Assembly (NCBI RefSeq): GCF_000012865.1
Contig: NC_007503.1
Location: 248,001 to 312,000, forward strand
From: Carboxydothermus hydrogenoformans Z-2901
GTDB lineage: Bacteria > Bacillota > Z-2901 > Carboxydothermales > Carboxydothermaceae
Length of the DNA: 64,000 nt
Direction: 5' to 3'
Made by a program: the position numbers and the translations under genes. This document shows positions 55,889 to 62,741 of this stretch, in pieces (within the stretch, counting starts at the first letter, position 1; every line of letters begins with the position of its first letter). Below the pieces are notes generated by a model. That model did not search any database, had not been told where the DNA came from, and saw only the letters and a program-made list of their open reading frames with translations.

Positions 55889-56101
55889 ATGTTGATGGCA
55901 GTTATTGGGCTTCTCCTAATTATTGCTACTTTTGTGTTTTGCGAGTGCGGACTATGGTATTTTATTTTCTATCATGAAAAAAAACCCTTTACCCCAGGAT
56001 ATATAGCTTTGTCCCTAACTACTGGTTTTTTGGCCTTTATTGCCATGGTTTTGGTGCTATACTTTATAATTTATCCGCCAAACATTATGACGTGGTTTTA
56101 A
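55889..56101 (+). CDS. small two-TM membrane protein (paralogue of the next gene)
   Basis: A 70-residue protein with TM1 about 3-26 (AVIGLLLIIATFVFCECGLWYF), a short lysine-containing loop (YHEKKPFTPG) and TM2 about 42-62, ending YPPNIMTWF. ATG 55889 has GAAAGGGGGGAAA in front. The loop-TM2-(W/Y)PP ending is shared with the following gene. The residues FCECG in TM1 are unusual and could matter for haem or metal, but this is a guess. No family recognised. Confidence 0.7.
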   Translation: MLMAVIGLLLIIATFVFCECGLWYFIFYHEKKPFTPGYIALSLTTGFLAFIAMVLVLYFIIYPPNIMTWF

Positions 56102-56135
56102 GAAAAACTCATTTTCGGTAAACGAGGTGTTAATT

Positions 56136-56336
56136 ATGGTAATTTTTTTGTTTTGGCTTTTGGTGATAACGATTAGCGTTTTTTCCTTTTCCTTAAGCTA
56201 TTATTTGTTTTTCTTTAAAGTTAAACGGGAATTAACCGGTTTTAAGCGTGGAATTTTAACCTTAATGGTTGGTCTTTTACTTTTTGCTTTAATATTTACC
56301 GCGGTGATGTTTGTAGTTTGGCCACCAGTAATTTAA
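56136..56336 (+). CDS. small two-TM membrane protein (second paralogue)
   Basis: A 66-residue protein with TM1 (about 2-27), loop KVKRELTGFKRG and TM2 (about 40-60), ending VWPPVI. Same layout as the preceding product: aromatic end of TM1, basic loop containing a FxxG turn, TM2 and WPP/YPP end. SD GAGGTG before ATG 56136. It may assemble with the cytochrome b encoded 1.1 kb downstream. Confidence 0.7.
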   Translation: MVIFLFWLLVITISVFSFSLSYYLFFFKVKRELTGFKRGILTLMVGLLLFALIFTAVMFVVWPPVI

Positions 56337-56348
56337 GGAGGAGGAGCG

Positions 56349-56516
56349 ATGAGCGAACGGGAGAAAAATCCAGGGGAACCGGAAGCGATTCGGTGCCGGT
56401 GTAAAAAAATTGTTGCTCAAAAAAATAAAGAGGAGATTATCATTAAATGCCGTTTTTGTAAACGAAGAGTAGTGATTTCGGTCCGGGAAATTAACGGGAT
56501 TAGTTATACCGATTAA
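56349..56516 (+). CDS. Com-like zinc-ribbon protein (second copy)
   Basis: A 55-residue protein beginning MSEREKNPGEPEAIRCRCKK, then KEEIIIKCRFCKRRVVISVRE and ending GISYTD. Cysteine spacing (C-x-C ... C-x-x-C) and the IIIKCR-x-CK strand match the first copy, showing paralogy. Strong AAGGAGGAGGAG ribosome site. It lies 12 bp after the second two-TM gene and 18 bp before the heptahaem cytochrome, so it belongs to the same transcript. Confidence 0.72.
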   Translation: MSEREKNPGEPEAIRCRCKKIVAQKNKEEIIIKCRFCKRRVVISVREINGISYTD

Positions 56517-56534
56517 AGAGGAGGGGAGTAGCGG

Positions 56535-57413
56535 ATGTTCGATAGAAGAATTATAATGTTTTTTTTCCTAATTTTTTGGCTTTTTTGGATTCCCAATGTG
56601 GCCTTGGCTGATAAAAATAAAGAAAATTTAAAAGGTAATGAAGAATGTTTAAAATGTCACGGGGCGGTTGGTTTAAAAATGGAGTGGGAGGGGGTTAATA
56701 TTTCTCTTTACGTTGATTCCGGAAAATATCGCGACTCAATGCATGGAACCAATAAGTGTCAATCCTGTCATCCTGGATTTAACTCTTATCCGCACCCTAA
56801 TGTCAAAAGTCGTCAACAATTTTTGCAGGAAATTAATGACAGATGTAAAAACTGTCACGATTATATTCTAAAAACCTTTAAGGGATCGGTTCATGACCGG
56901 AAAGACGTATATTGTTTTTCCTGCCATACGGCCCATACCATTTTTAGGGGAACTGATCCGCGCGCGTCTACTTACCGCAATAACATTGTAAAAACCTGTA
57001 GCCAGTGTCATAAAGGGAATGTTTTGAAAAGCTATCAAGAAAGTTTTCACGGTAAGGCTGTAGCTTTGGGCAGTAAAACTGCCGCTACCTGTACCGATTG
57101 CCATGGAAAACACAATATTTTTACCAAAACCGATTCTCGTTCCCTTACCAACCCGGCGAATGTTCCTAACACTTGTGCCCGTTGTCACGTTTTTCCCCGC
57201 AAAAATTTTGCCCGGGGGGCCGAGCACTTTGTGAAAACATCAACGGGAAACGGTAAAGTGGTTTATTATACGGAGAAGTTTTTTGTCTGGCTAACAATTT
57301 CCGTGGTGACTTTAACTTTAATCCACATTGAAATGGAATTATATCGACGATACAAAAAGATTAGAGAGCAGAAAGCCTTAGAGGTGACAGGGGGGGAAAG
57401 CTATGACCGGTAG
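56535..57413 (+). CDS. heptahaem c-type cytochrome with C-terminal membrane anchor
   Basis: A 292-residue exported cytochrome. Signal sequence at the N-terminus (MFFFLIFWLFWIPNVALA), then seven CxxCH motifs in order: CLKCH, CQSCH, CKNCH, CFSCH, CSQCH, CTDCH, CARCH. Several isolated histidines (SMHG, SVHD, SFHG) can be distal ligands. A C-terminal TM helix (about 243-263, FFVWLTISVVTLTLIHIEMELY) anchors it outside the membrane. The SxHG/CxxCH alternation is typical of tetra-to-octahaem cytochromes. It overlaps the cytochrome b gene by 11 bases, indicating a quinol-linked complex. Confidence 0.9.
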   Translation: MFDRRIIMFFFLIFWLFWIPNVALADKNKENLKGNEECLKCHGAVGLKMEWEGVNISLYVDSGKYRDSMHGTNKCQSCHPGFNSYPHPNVKSRQQFLQEINDRCKNCHDYILKTFKGSVHDRKDVYCFSCHTAHTIFRGTDPRASTYRNNIVKTCSQCHKGNVLKSYQESFHGKAVALGSKTAATCTDCHGKHNIFTKTDSRSLTNPANVPNTCARCHVFPRKNFARGAEHFVKTSTGNGKVVYYTEKFFVWLTISVVTLTLIHIEMELYRRYKKIREQKALEVTGGESYDR

Positions 57414-58095
57414 GACTTATGAAAGGTTTAACATTCATCATCGGATACAGCATATTATGATGTTTGTAAGCTTTTTTATCTGTACCTTTACCGGGTTAGC
57501 GATTAAATACGAGCAAAGCAATTATGCTAAGGTTTTTACAAAACTGGTTGGAGGATTTGAAAATCTTTTAGTTTTGCACTTAGTCGGTGCTGTTATTATG
57601 CTCATCGGCAGTTGCTTGTATCACCTTTTGTACCTTTTAATCTATGTTATTGTAACTAAGAAAGTCTCTTTTGAAGCTCTACCGACGCTAAAAGATTTTA
57701 AAGATCTTTACCAAAATCTTAAATACTTTTTAGGTTTATCACCGGAAAAGCCGCAATTCACCCGCTTTTCTTATAAAGAAAAATTTGATTATTGGGCGGT
57801 ATTTTGGGGGATTTTCATTATCGGTGGTTCTGGACTTATGATGTGGTTCCCTGACGTAGCCGCAAAATATTTTCCCCGAACAGTTATCGATGCTGCTCGA
57901 GCAGCTCACAGCGATGAGGCAATTTTAGCTATTGTGGTAATTTTTACCTGGCATTTCTTTAACGTTCATTTTAATCCTGACTTTTTCCCGGGAAATCTCG
58001 TTTGGTTTCATGGCAAATTAACCGAAGAACAAATGGAAGAGGAGCATCCTTTGGAACTTAAAAAATTAAAAGAAGTTCGGGGCAAGGAGGGGTAG
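57403..58095 (+). CDS. cytochrome b, FdnI/HydC-like quinone-reactive membrane subunit
   Basis: A 230-residue di-haem b-type cytochrome of the FdnI/HydC superfamily with four TM segments (about 18-36, 50-84, 124-148, 170-190). Candidate haem ligands are in IHHRIQHIMMF, VLHLVGAV, LYHLLYL and FTWHFFNVHFNPDFFPGN; the last stretch is the family signature. It would pass electrons between menaquinol and the multihaem cytochromes. No molybdoenzyme, hydrogenase or nitrite reductase catalytic subunit is adjacent. Confidence 0.88.
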   Translation: MTGRTYERFNIHHRIQHIMMFVSFFICTFTGLAIKYEQSNYAKVFTKLVGGFENLLVLHLVGAVIMLIGSCLYHLLYLLIYVIVTKKVSFEALPTLKDFKDLYQNLKYFLGLSPEKPQFTRFSYKEKFDYWAVFWGIFIIGGSGLMMWFPDVAAKYFPRTVIDAARAAHSDEAILAIVVIFTWHFFNVHFNPDFFPGNLVWFHGKLTEEQMEEEHPLELKKLKEVRGKEG

Positions 58096-58097
58096 AA

Positions 58098-58211
58098 ATG
58101 GCAACAGGAAAATTCAAAAATAACACCTTTTTAATCCTGTTAGAAATGCTTTTTTACTTTGGAGTATTAATTTGGTTTTTAAGTTACTATTTACCTCTTG
58201 GACTCCATTAA
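58098..58211 (+). CDS. 37-residue single-TM membrane peptide
   Basis: ATG 58098 after AAGGAGGGGTAGAA. The product starts MATGKFKNNTFLILLEMLFY and continues through FGVLIWFLSYYLPLGLH: one TM helix with a small basic N-terminal tail. It sits between the cytochrome b and the hexahaem cytochrome genes, overlapping the latter's extended frame, like the accessory small subunits of many respiratory complexes. Probably a stabilising subunit; no family recognised. Confidence 0.68.
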   Translation: MATGKFKNNTFLILLEMLFYFGVLIWFLSYYLPLGLH

Positions 58212-58230
58212 CGGGAAAGGGGTGCTTGCT

Positions 58231-58851
58231 TTGAATTGGAAAAAGGTATGGGGTGTAATTACCTTCGTGCTATTATTTACGGTGTTTAGCTTTTTTTGTT
58301 ACAGCTATGTATCGGTGACTTTTGAGCGAAAAATAAATGACCCAGAGTTTTGTGTAAGCTGCCACGAAATGAAATACGCTTATTATAGCTGGAAAGCAAC
58401 TAGCCATAGTACTGTTAATTGTCTTAGCTGTCATGAAAACCCGGATTTATTTAAAATGGTTTATCGGCATCGGGTTTTAAAGCCTAGCGGCCAAGTCATA
58501 AAGAAGATAGTGGTTCAGGATCAAAAGTGTGAAAAATGCCACCTGAGAAATCGAAAAATTACTCCTTCCTGGGACTTAAAAGATCCCCATCCAATTCACT
58601 TTCAAAAAGGCCTATATTGTGTAGATTGTCATTATAATGTAGCCCACGGTAAAGCTAATTTTCCGGAAAAAAGTGAATGGACCACCTATTATAATGATGC
58701 TATTCTCAAAAAGATTTCTACTTTTACTTCTAGGCAAAATCAGGTGGATAAAGGTGTCTGTAATAAATGCCATAATGGGAAAATGGCGTCGAAGACGTGC
58801 GATACCTGTCACATCCAAAGTAGTAGCAAAATAGATTTGGCTTCTAAATAA
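58231..58851 (+). CDS. hexahaem NapC/NrfH-like membrane-anchored cytochrome c
   Basis: A 206-residue quinol-oxidising type cytochrome. N-terminal uncleaved TM anchor (about 4-26, VWGVITFVLLFTVFSFFCYSY), then six CxxCH motifs: CVSCH (followed by EMK as in NapC/NrfH), CLSCH, CEKCH, CVDCH, CNKCH, CDTCH. NapC/NrfH proteins usually have four haems, so two extra C-terminal haems are present. TTG 58231 with AAAGGGGTG is preferred; an upstream frame from 58198 would overlap the small peptide gene. A terminator follows. Confidence 0.88.
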   Translation: MNWKKVWGVITFVLLFTVFSFFCYSYVSVTFERKINDPEFCVSCHEMKYAYYSWKATSHSTVNCLSCHENPDLFKMVYRHRVLKPSGQVIKKIVVQDQKCEKCHLRNRKITPSWDLKDPHPIHFQKGLYCVDCHYNVAHGKANFPEKSEWTTYYNDAILKKISTFTSRQNQVDKGVCNKCHNGKMASKTCDTCHIQSSSKIDLASK

Positions 58852-58853
58852 AT

Positions 58854-58880
58854 TACGGCTTTTAGGCCGTTTCTTTTTTT
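58854..58880 (+). terminator. rho-independent terminator after the cytochrome cluster
   Basis: ACGGC/GCCGT stem with a short loop and TTCTTTTTTT. Confidence 0.8.
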
Positions 58881-58894
58881 ATGAGCAAAAGTTT

Positions 58895-58902
58895 GGTATA
58901 AT
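58895..58902 (+). promoter_or_regulatory. promoter -10 region for rodA
   Basis: GGTATAAT preceded by TT gives TTGGTATAAT, an extended -10 (TGG-TATAAT) 30 bases before rodA; no distinct -35. Confidence 0.5.
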
Positions 58903-58933
58903 TAAACGCGAACAAGACGTGGGAGTGGAGCAT

Positions 58934-60067
58934 ATGCAATTTCGCCGGATGTTAAAGGAACTTGACTGGGGAGTGCTGGCCAATGTTTTTTTAATTATTA
59001 TTTTAGGACTTGTGTTAATCGCCAGCGCTACCCGGGCAACTTCTCCCGATGATGTTCTTGGTTTAGCTAAAACCCAGCTACTCTGGGTTTTTTCTGGTCT
59101 TCTTTTAATGTTTGGTAGTTTGTACATTCCTTATGATGACTTTCCGCGCTATGCCAAATTCCTCTATCTTTTTAACCTTGTTATGTTGGTGACCGTATTA
59201 TTTGCCGGGAGGGAAGCTTTAGGGGCGCAGCGCTGGATTAAAATAGGCCCCTTTTCCTTGCAACCCTCGGAGTTTGCAAAAGATATCATAACTATAACTC
59301 TGGCCAATTATTTAGCTGCCCGTCAGGGACAGATTGATAAACTTAGCGATTTTATCCGGGTGTTTGTCCATATTGGTGTCCCTATGCTGTTAATTTTAAA
59401 GCAGCCGGATTTAGGTACTTCGCTGGTTTTTGTCGCCATTACTTTTGCTCAGCTTTATGTAGCGGGGGCAAACCGTAAACTCTTATTTAGTCTCTTTGGC
59501 GGGGGCCTGGTTTTGGCCATTGGCTGGATTGCTCTCCATCTTCACTTTCCCCAAATCTGGATTCCTTTAAAAGAATACCAGTTAAATCGGTTAATTATTT
59601 TTTTAGACCCGTGGAAGGATATGCAGGGAGCGGGTTACCACGTGATTCAGTCACAGATTGCCATTGGTTCGGGAGGTTTTTGGGGGAAAGGACTTTTTCG
59701 GGGAAGTCAAAATCAGCTGAACTTTCTGCCCGAGCAGCACACCGATTTTATTTTTTCCGTGTTAGGGGAAGAACTGGGCTTTATCGGTGCTTCGGTGCTA
59801 CTGGTACTATATTTGACTCTTTTTTGGCAGTTGATTCGCATTGGCCAGCAGGCCAAGGATTTACTGGGAAGTTTACTGGTAGCCGGAGTTGTGGCCAAGC
59901 TTGCTTTTCACACTTTTATTAATATTGGGATGACCTGCGGGATTATGCCCGTAACCGGTATACCCTTACCTTTTGTAAGTTACGGAGGAAGTGCTATGTG
60001 GTCCAATTTATTATCGGTGGGCCTGGCGCTTAATGTTTACTTAAGGAGGAAAAAATTATCGTTTTAG
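58934..60067 (+). CDS. rodA: RodA, SEDS-family peptidoglycan glycosyltransferase
   Basis: Polymerises glycan strands for cell elongation with PBP2. 377 residues, about ten TM helices. SEDS motifs: AQRWIKIGPFSLQPSEFAKDI, KQPDLGTSLVF (catalytic region Asp), YQLNRLIIFLDPWKDMQGAGYHVIQSQIAIGSGGFWGKG, FLPEQHTDFIFSVLGEELGF and the C-terminal GIPLPFVSYGGSAMWSNLL. ATG 58934 with GGGAGTGGAG is used; GTG 58919 is an alternative. The cognate PBP2 gene is 5 kb upstream with mreBCD. Confidence 0.93.
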   Translation: MQFRRMLKELDWGVLANVFLIIILGLVLIASATRATSPDDVLGLAKTQLLWVFSGLLLMFGSLYIPYDDFPRYAKFLYLFNLVMLVTVLFAGREALGAQRWIKIGPFSLQPSEFAKDIITITLANYLAARQGQIDKLSDFIRVFVHIGVPMLLILKQPDLGTSLVFVAITFAQLYVAGANRKLLFSLFGGGLVLAIGWIALHLHFPQIWIPLKEYQLNRLIIFLDPWKDMQGAGYHVIQSQIAIGSGGFWGKGLFRGSQNQLNFLPEQHTDFIFSVLGEELGFIGASVLLVLYLTLFWQLIRIGQQAKDLLGSLLVAGVVAKLAFHTFINIGMTCGIMPVTGIPLPFVSYGGSAMWSNLLSVGLALNVYLRRKKLSF

Positions 60068-60176
60068 GTTTTAAGGGAAATAGTTAAATTTTCAAAAAAT
60101 TCTCTTAACAAAGAAAACAAATTTAAGTATAATGGAGAAAAATTAATTACGGGTTTTCCAGGAGGAGGGGCTTGGT

Positions 60177-61112
60177 GTGGCGGTAATTTATAAAGCCGGT
60201 GACAATATCTGGCAGGTTGATTTGTTTGAACAGGGGATTGCTGGCAGAACGAGCTGTTTTATTGTGGCGGGGAAAGAAAAGGTAGCTTTGGTGGAAACCG
60301 GACCTACGCCATCTACCAAGTATATCTTAGAAGCCTTAGAAGTTCTGGGAATTGACCGGGAAAGGATTTCTTATGTTTTTGTAACGCATATTCATTTGGA
60401 CCATGCCGGAGGAGCTGGAAACCTTTTGCGGTATCTACCCAGGGCATATCTTGCGGTACATCCCCGGGGGGCAAGACATATGATATCCCCGGAAAAATTG
60501 GAAGCTGCTGCTAAAGCTATCTACGGAGAGCGGTTTTTACCGTTTTTTGAAAAAATAATTCCGGCTCCGGTCGAAAGAGTTCTGGAAACTGCCGACGGTC
60601 AGGAATTTGATTTAGGGGGCAGAGTGCTTACCGTCTACCATACTTCAGGGCATGCCCGCCACCATCAGGTAATTACCGATAGTTTAACCCGGGGTCTTTT
60701 TTCCGGCGATATGGCGGGAGTTTTAAATAACATTATTAAAAACCGGTACGGGAAGGTGTTTGTCTATCCTTCAACACCTGCTACGGAGTTTGAGCCGGAA
60801 AAAATGATTTTAGAGTTAAAACGGTTTTTAAACTTAGGATTGGAAAGGATTTACTATACCCATTTTGGGGTGGTAGAAAATCCCGGGGAAATTTTTCATT
60901 ACTTAATAAGGGAAGTGGAAGAATACGAACGTTTGGGCCAGGAAATTTTAGCGCAAAATCTTGGCATAAAGGAAATGCGGCAGGCTTTAACCTACCGGGT
61001 ATATTTGGAAGCAGCCAAAAAGGGTGTTTTCCTTGATGACGATATTAAAAACAGCTTTGAGCTTGACCTGGAATTAAATGCTGCCGGCATACTTCATTAC
61101 TTAACAAAATAA
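60177..61112 (+). CDS. MBL-fold metallohydrolase
   Basis: A 311-residue metallo-beta-lactamase-fold protein. Zinc motifs THIHLDHAGGAGNLLRY, YHTSGHARHHQ and LFSGDMAGV, then YYTHFGVVENP. The C-terminal 90 residues form a helical extension. General hydrolase; no evidence for a specific substrate. GTG start after AGGAGGAGGGG. A hairpin follows that overlaps the next gene's ribosome site. Confidence 0.85.
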   Translation: MAVIYKAGDNIWQVDLFEQGIAGRTSCFIVAGKEKVALVETGPTPSTKYILEALEVLGIDRERISYVFVTHIHLDHAGGAGNLLRYLPRAYLAVHPRGARHMISPEKLEAAAKAIYGERFLPFFEKIIPAPVERVLETADGQEFDLGGRVLTVYHTSGHARHHQVITDSLTRGLFSGDMAGVLNNIIKNRYGKVFVYPSTPATEFEPEKMILELKRFLNLGLERIYYTHFGVVENPGEIFHYLIREVEEYERLGQEILAQNLGIKEMRQALTYRVYLEAAKKGVFLDDDIKNSFELDLELNAAGILHYLTK

Positions 61113-61127
61113 AAGTCATGAAAAATT

Positions 61128-61175
61128 ATCCCTCTTCATAAGATGTAGTAAAACATCTTAGGGGAGGGATTTTTT
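61128..61175 (+). promoter_or_regulatory. terminator-like hairpin containing the ribosome site of spoIVFA
   Basis: Outer stem ATCCCTC/GAGGGAT and inner stem AAGATGT/ACATCTT, followed by TTTTT and then the ATG. The 3' arm GGGGAGGGAT is also the SD of the next gene, so the structure could terminate the preceding transcript and/or mask translation. Confidence 0.6.
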
Positions 61176-61826
61176 ATGTCCGACAAGGACAACCTGAAAA
61201 TTTACGGAGATTGGAGCAAACCCTACATAAGAAAGAAAAGTATTTATCGACCCCCCGGGAAAAAACGCGAATTTAAGTTTTTTTACAAGTTTTTGCTGGT
61301 GGTGGTAATTGTAGCGGGTTTTACTTTTTGGGTAAGTAAAGATTTACCGGGAGCATCTAAGCTTAAGGAAGCTGTGAAATACGTTTTAACTACCGAGACG
61401 GAGGTTCAACCGGTTTTTGACCGGGTTTTGGAGATTGGGATGGGAAATGAAGAGGCTCTTACTGCCTCTAATTTAGAAATTCCGGTTGATGGAAAAGTAA
61501 TCCGGGGATTTGGCTTAGATAGTGATGGCTTTTTTCACGGGGGCTTGGATATACTGGGTGAACCCAATAAACCGGTTAAAGCAGCAGCTCACGGGACGGT
61601 GGTAAAAACCGGTTATAAAAAGGGGTACGATAACTATTTAATTATTTCCTGGGGCGAACAGGAGGTTTTATATGCAAATTTAAAGGAAGTATGGGTTAAA
61701 GCAGGAGAACTGGTGGAAAAAGGGCAGGAGATAGGTTGTACCGGGAACAGCGGGATGCTGCATGTGGAATTTCACGATAAGGGTCTTGCCGTTGATCCGG
61801 CACCGGTCTTTAAGGTAAAGAGCTAA
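61176..61826 (+). CDS. spoIVFA: SpoIVFA-like M23-fold protein (partner of SpoIVFB)
   Basis: A 216-residue bitopic protein: basic cytoplasmic N-terminus, TM about 39-57 (FLLVVVIVAGFTFWVS), then an extracytoplasmic region with an M23/LytM-type lysostaphin fold (GKVIRGFGLDSDGFFHGGLDI, GTVVKTGYKKGYDNYLII, MLHVEFHDKG). Two zinc-binding positions of active M23 enzymes look partly retained (HGG, HVEFH). In Bacillus, SpoIVFA inhibits and positions the intramembrane protease SpoIVFB. One base separates it from spoIVFB. Confidence 0.85.
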   Translation: MSDKDNLKIYGDWSKPYIRKKSIYRPPGKKREFKFFYKFLLVVVIVAGFTFWVSKDLPGASKLKEAVKYVLTTETEVQPVFDRVLEIGMGNEEALTASNLEIPVDGKVIRGFGLDSDGFFHGGLDILGEPNKPVKAAAHGTVVKTGYKKGYDNYLIISWGEQEVLYANLKEVWVKAGELVEKGQEIGCTGNSGMLHVEFHDKGLAVDPAPVFKVKS

Positions 61827-62675
61827 ATGAAATTAAAAGTTCACCCGCTGTTCTGGGTTTTTCTCTTAATGTATCTGGCTTTAGGAGCATTTGCCAAAAT
61901 TGGCATACTTTTATTTTCACTCTTGTTTCACGAACTATTTCACCTTTTTCTGTATAAAAAACTTTTTCAGAAACCTGTTTCTTTGACCCTGTTACCCTTT
62001 GGAGGGGTAATAGAAACTTCCAATCCGGTAGAATTCTTTCCGGGAAAGGAGTTTTTGGTTGCGGCGGTGGGGCCGCTGGCTAATTTAATTTTGATGTTTT
62101 TTGCTTTAGGGATAATCAATAATGGCTTTTTTAACGCAAATGTAGCTTTTTTATTGGATTTTAACTTTATCATGGCGGTTTTTAATTTTTTGCCGGTTCT
62201 TCCCCTGGACGGGGGACGAATGTTGCGGGCGGTTTTAACCAGGGTTACTAATTTAAGAATAGCTACCCGGATTGTTTCCAATATTTCGCTGGTAACCGCT
62301 TTTGCGGTGGTGGCGGCGGGAATTTACGGCTTTTTATTCCGGATAAATGGTGCCGATGTGGTAATTTTGGGAGTGTTATTGATTTTTTTAGCCTTTCGGG
62401 AAAGGGTAAAAAACAGCTTTTACTTTTTGCAAAACCTAACTTATAAGGAAAAAATTTTAAATGAGCAGAAAATTTTAAATTCCAAGGTTTTGACGGTAGC
62501 CCGAAATACTCCACTAAAAGAGGTGGTAGACAAATTCTTACCGTCCCATTACCAGTATGTGGTGGTGTTGGAACGGAACCAGGAAATCTTAGGAGTTTTA
62601 AGCGAATGGCAAATAATGGAGGGAGTTGTGAAGTTTGGCCTGTTAAAACCGGTGGGAGAGCTTTTACAAAAATGA
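61827..62675 (+). CDS. spoIVFB: SpoIVFB-like intramembrane M50 metalloprotease
   Basis: Site-2-type protease that in Bacillus cleaves pro-sigma-K in the mother cell. 282 residues: about six TM segments, zinc motif HELFH (H35-E36...H39), second ligand in LPVLPLDGGRMLRAVLT near residue 130, and a C-terminal CBS-like domain (VLTVARNTPLKEVVDKFLPSHYQYVVVLE). Bacillus-type B subunits use the CBS domain to sense ATP. With SpoIVFA it indicates sporulation capacity. Confidence 0.92.
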   Translation: MKLKVHPLFWVFLLMYLALGAFAKIGILLFSLLFHELFHLFLYKKLFQKPVSLTLLPFGGVIETSNPVEFFPGKEFLVAAVGPLANLILMFFALGIINNGFFNANVAFLLDFNFIMAVFNFLPVLPLDGGRMLRAVLTRVTNLRIATRIVSNISLVTAFAVVAAGIYGFLFRINGADVVILGVLLIFLAFRERVKNSFYFLQNLTYKEKILNEQKILNSKVLTVARNTPLKEVVDKFLPSHYQYVVVLERNQEILGVLSEWQIMEGVVKFGLLKPVGELLQK

Positions 62676-62741
62676 GAAGCTTTCCTGCTTATTTTTTTCT
62701 TACGGGAAATTTTGTGGTAAAATAGCAATGAGGTGAAAAAG

